From Methylophaga sp. (GTDB taxonomy: Bacteria; Pseudomonadota; Gammaproteobacteria; Nitrosococcales; Methylophagaceae), in the NCBI GenBank assembly GCA_007117275.1, contig SKGV01000128.1, positions 1 through 6,838 of the forward strand: a stretch of DNA of 6,838 bases. Direction: 5' to 3'. The translations under genes were made by a program, and so were the position numbers. The notes below the pieces were generated by a model. The model did not search any database. It saw only the letters and a program-made list of their open reading frames with translations, and was not told the origin of the DNA. Position 1 is the first letter of the stretch, and every line of letters starts with the position of its first letter. Positions 6,391-6,838 of the stretch are shown piece by piece.

Positions 6391-6838
6391 AGATTTCTTT
6401 GGAGTTTTTCGGATTTCTAAATACCAATGGTTTCGCTTCTAGTGCTGGTTTGGCAGCTTCCATTCGACCACGCTCGATGGCTTCGAGAATCAGATGATGA
6501 TCGGGTGACTTGCTGCACACAGGGTCTGTTTTTGCCGGATCACCGGTCAACATATAGGCCTGACAGCGACAGCCACCAAAGTCCTTGAAGCGTTCGTCAC
6601 AGCTACGGCAAGGCTCCTGCATCCAGTCAAAGCCTCTAAACCGATTGAAATCGTTACTGCCTTCCCAAATCTCACGAATGCTCATATCTCGCACATTGGG
6701 TAATTCCATGCCGGGCAATTCACGAGCCGCGTGACATGGCAGCGCAGTGCCGTCAGGTGCAACAGTCAAGAAAACATTGCCCCAGCCATTCATACAGGCT
6801 TTGGGGCGATCTTCGTAATAGTCAGGCACGACATAGTA
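6380..6838 (-). CDS. pqqE: PqqA peptide cyclase PqqE, C-terminal part (N-terminus outside window)
   Basis: C-terminal 152 residues of PqqE, the radical SAM enzyme that links glutamate and tyrosine of the PqqA peptide in the first step of PQQ synthesis. Full-length PqqE is about 380 residues. The reading frame is open to the window edge (YYVVPDYYEDRP), so the GTG at 6829 is internal and not a start. The radical SAM CxxxCxxC core lies outside. What remains is the SPASM domain that holds auxiliary iron-sulfur clusters: cysteines in KACMNGWG and DGTALPCHAA, then CRSCDERFKDFGGCRCQAY and DPVCSKSP. The CRSC...GGCRCQA pattern is close to that of known PqqE proteins. The gene presumably follows pqqA-D in the unseen region and overlaps the ABC ATPase gene by 11 nt. 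Confidence 0.95.
   Translation of the reverse strand, partial: YYVVPDYYEDRPKACMNGWGNVFLTVAPDGTALPCHAARELPGMELPNVRDMSIREIWEGSNDFNRFRGFDWMQEPCRSCDERFKDFGGCRCQAYMLTGDPAKTDPVCSKSPDHHLILEAIERGRMEAAKPALEAKPLVFRNPKNSKEICGL

Noticed and set aside
1..6838. tRNA, rRNA, CRISPR array, insertion sequence, phage or toxin-antitoxin features
   Set aside because: No repeats, transposase, integrase or structured RNA were recognised by eye. Genes are closely packed, intact and uniform in composition.

Overview
The window reads as ordinary, well-conserved Gammaproteobacterial chromosome. I see eight protein genes, two of them cut by the window ends, and no RNA gene, mobile element or CRISPR array. Base composition looks close to 50% GC by eye and even throughout. 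Two things point to the lineage. One is a PQQ-biosynthesis gene (pqqE) at the right edge. The other is a pcm-like methyltransferase / rhodanese / tolC cluster of the kind known from Pseudomonas and relatives. A PQQ-making, possibly methylotrophic gammaproteobacterium (Methylophaga or Methylococcales type) would fit, but the genus is a guess.

Layout: a cobalamin-type radical SAM protein of unknown function runs rightward from the left edge to 1532. Everything else is on the minus strand and converges on it across a 32-bp gap. Read in the minus direction from the right edge, the first unit is the C-terminal part of pqqE, an ABC ATPase overlapping it by 11 nt, and an ABC-2 permease 7 nt further on. 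A 200-bp non-coding gap (4465-4664) follows. It holds a plausible promoter for the second unit: a Pcm-family methyltransferase, a single-domain rhodanese, a TolC-family outer-membrane protein and an isochorismatase-like hydrolase, separated by 18, 9 and 20 nt.

Function: PqqE makes the first carbon-carbon crosslink in PqqA on the way to the redox cofactor PQQ, which is used in the periplasm. The ABC pair appears translationally coupled to pqqE, so it is a reasonable candidate for moving PQQ, a precursor or another factor needed by PQQ-dependent dehydrogenases across the inner membrane. This is the most interesting inference here, and nothing in the sequence proves the substrate. The second unit is a housekeeping stress/envelope cluster: protein repair-like methyltransfer, sulfur transfer and an efflux or type I secretion duct. 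I found no clearly novel system.
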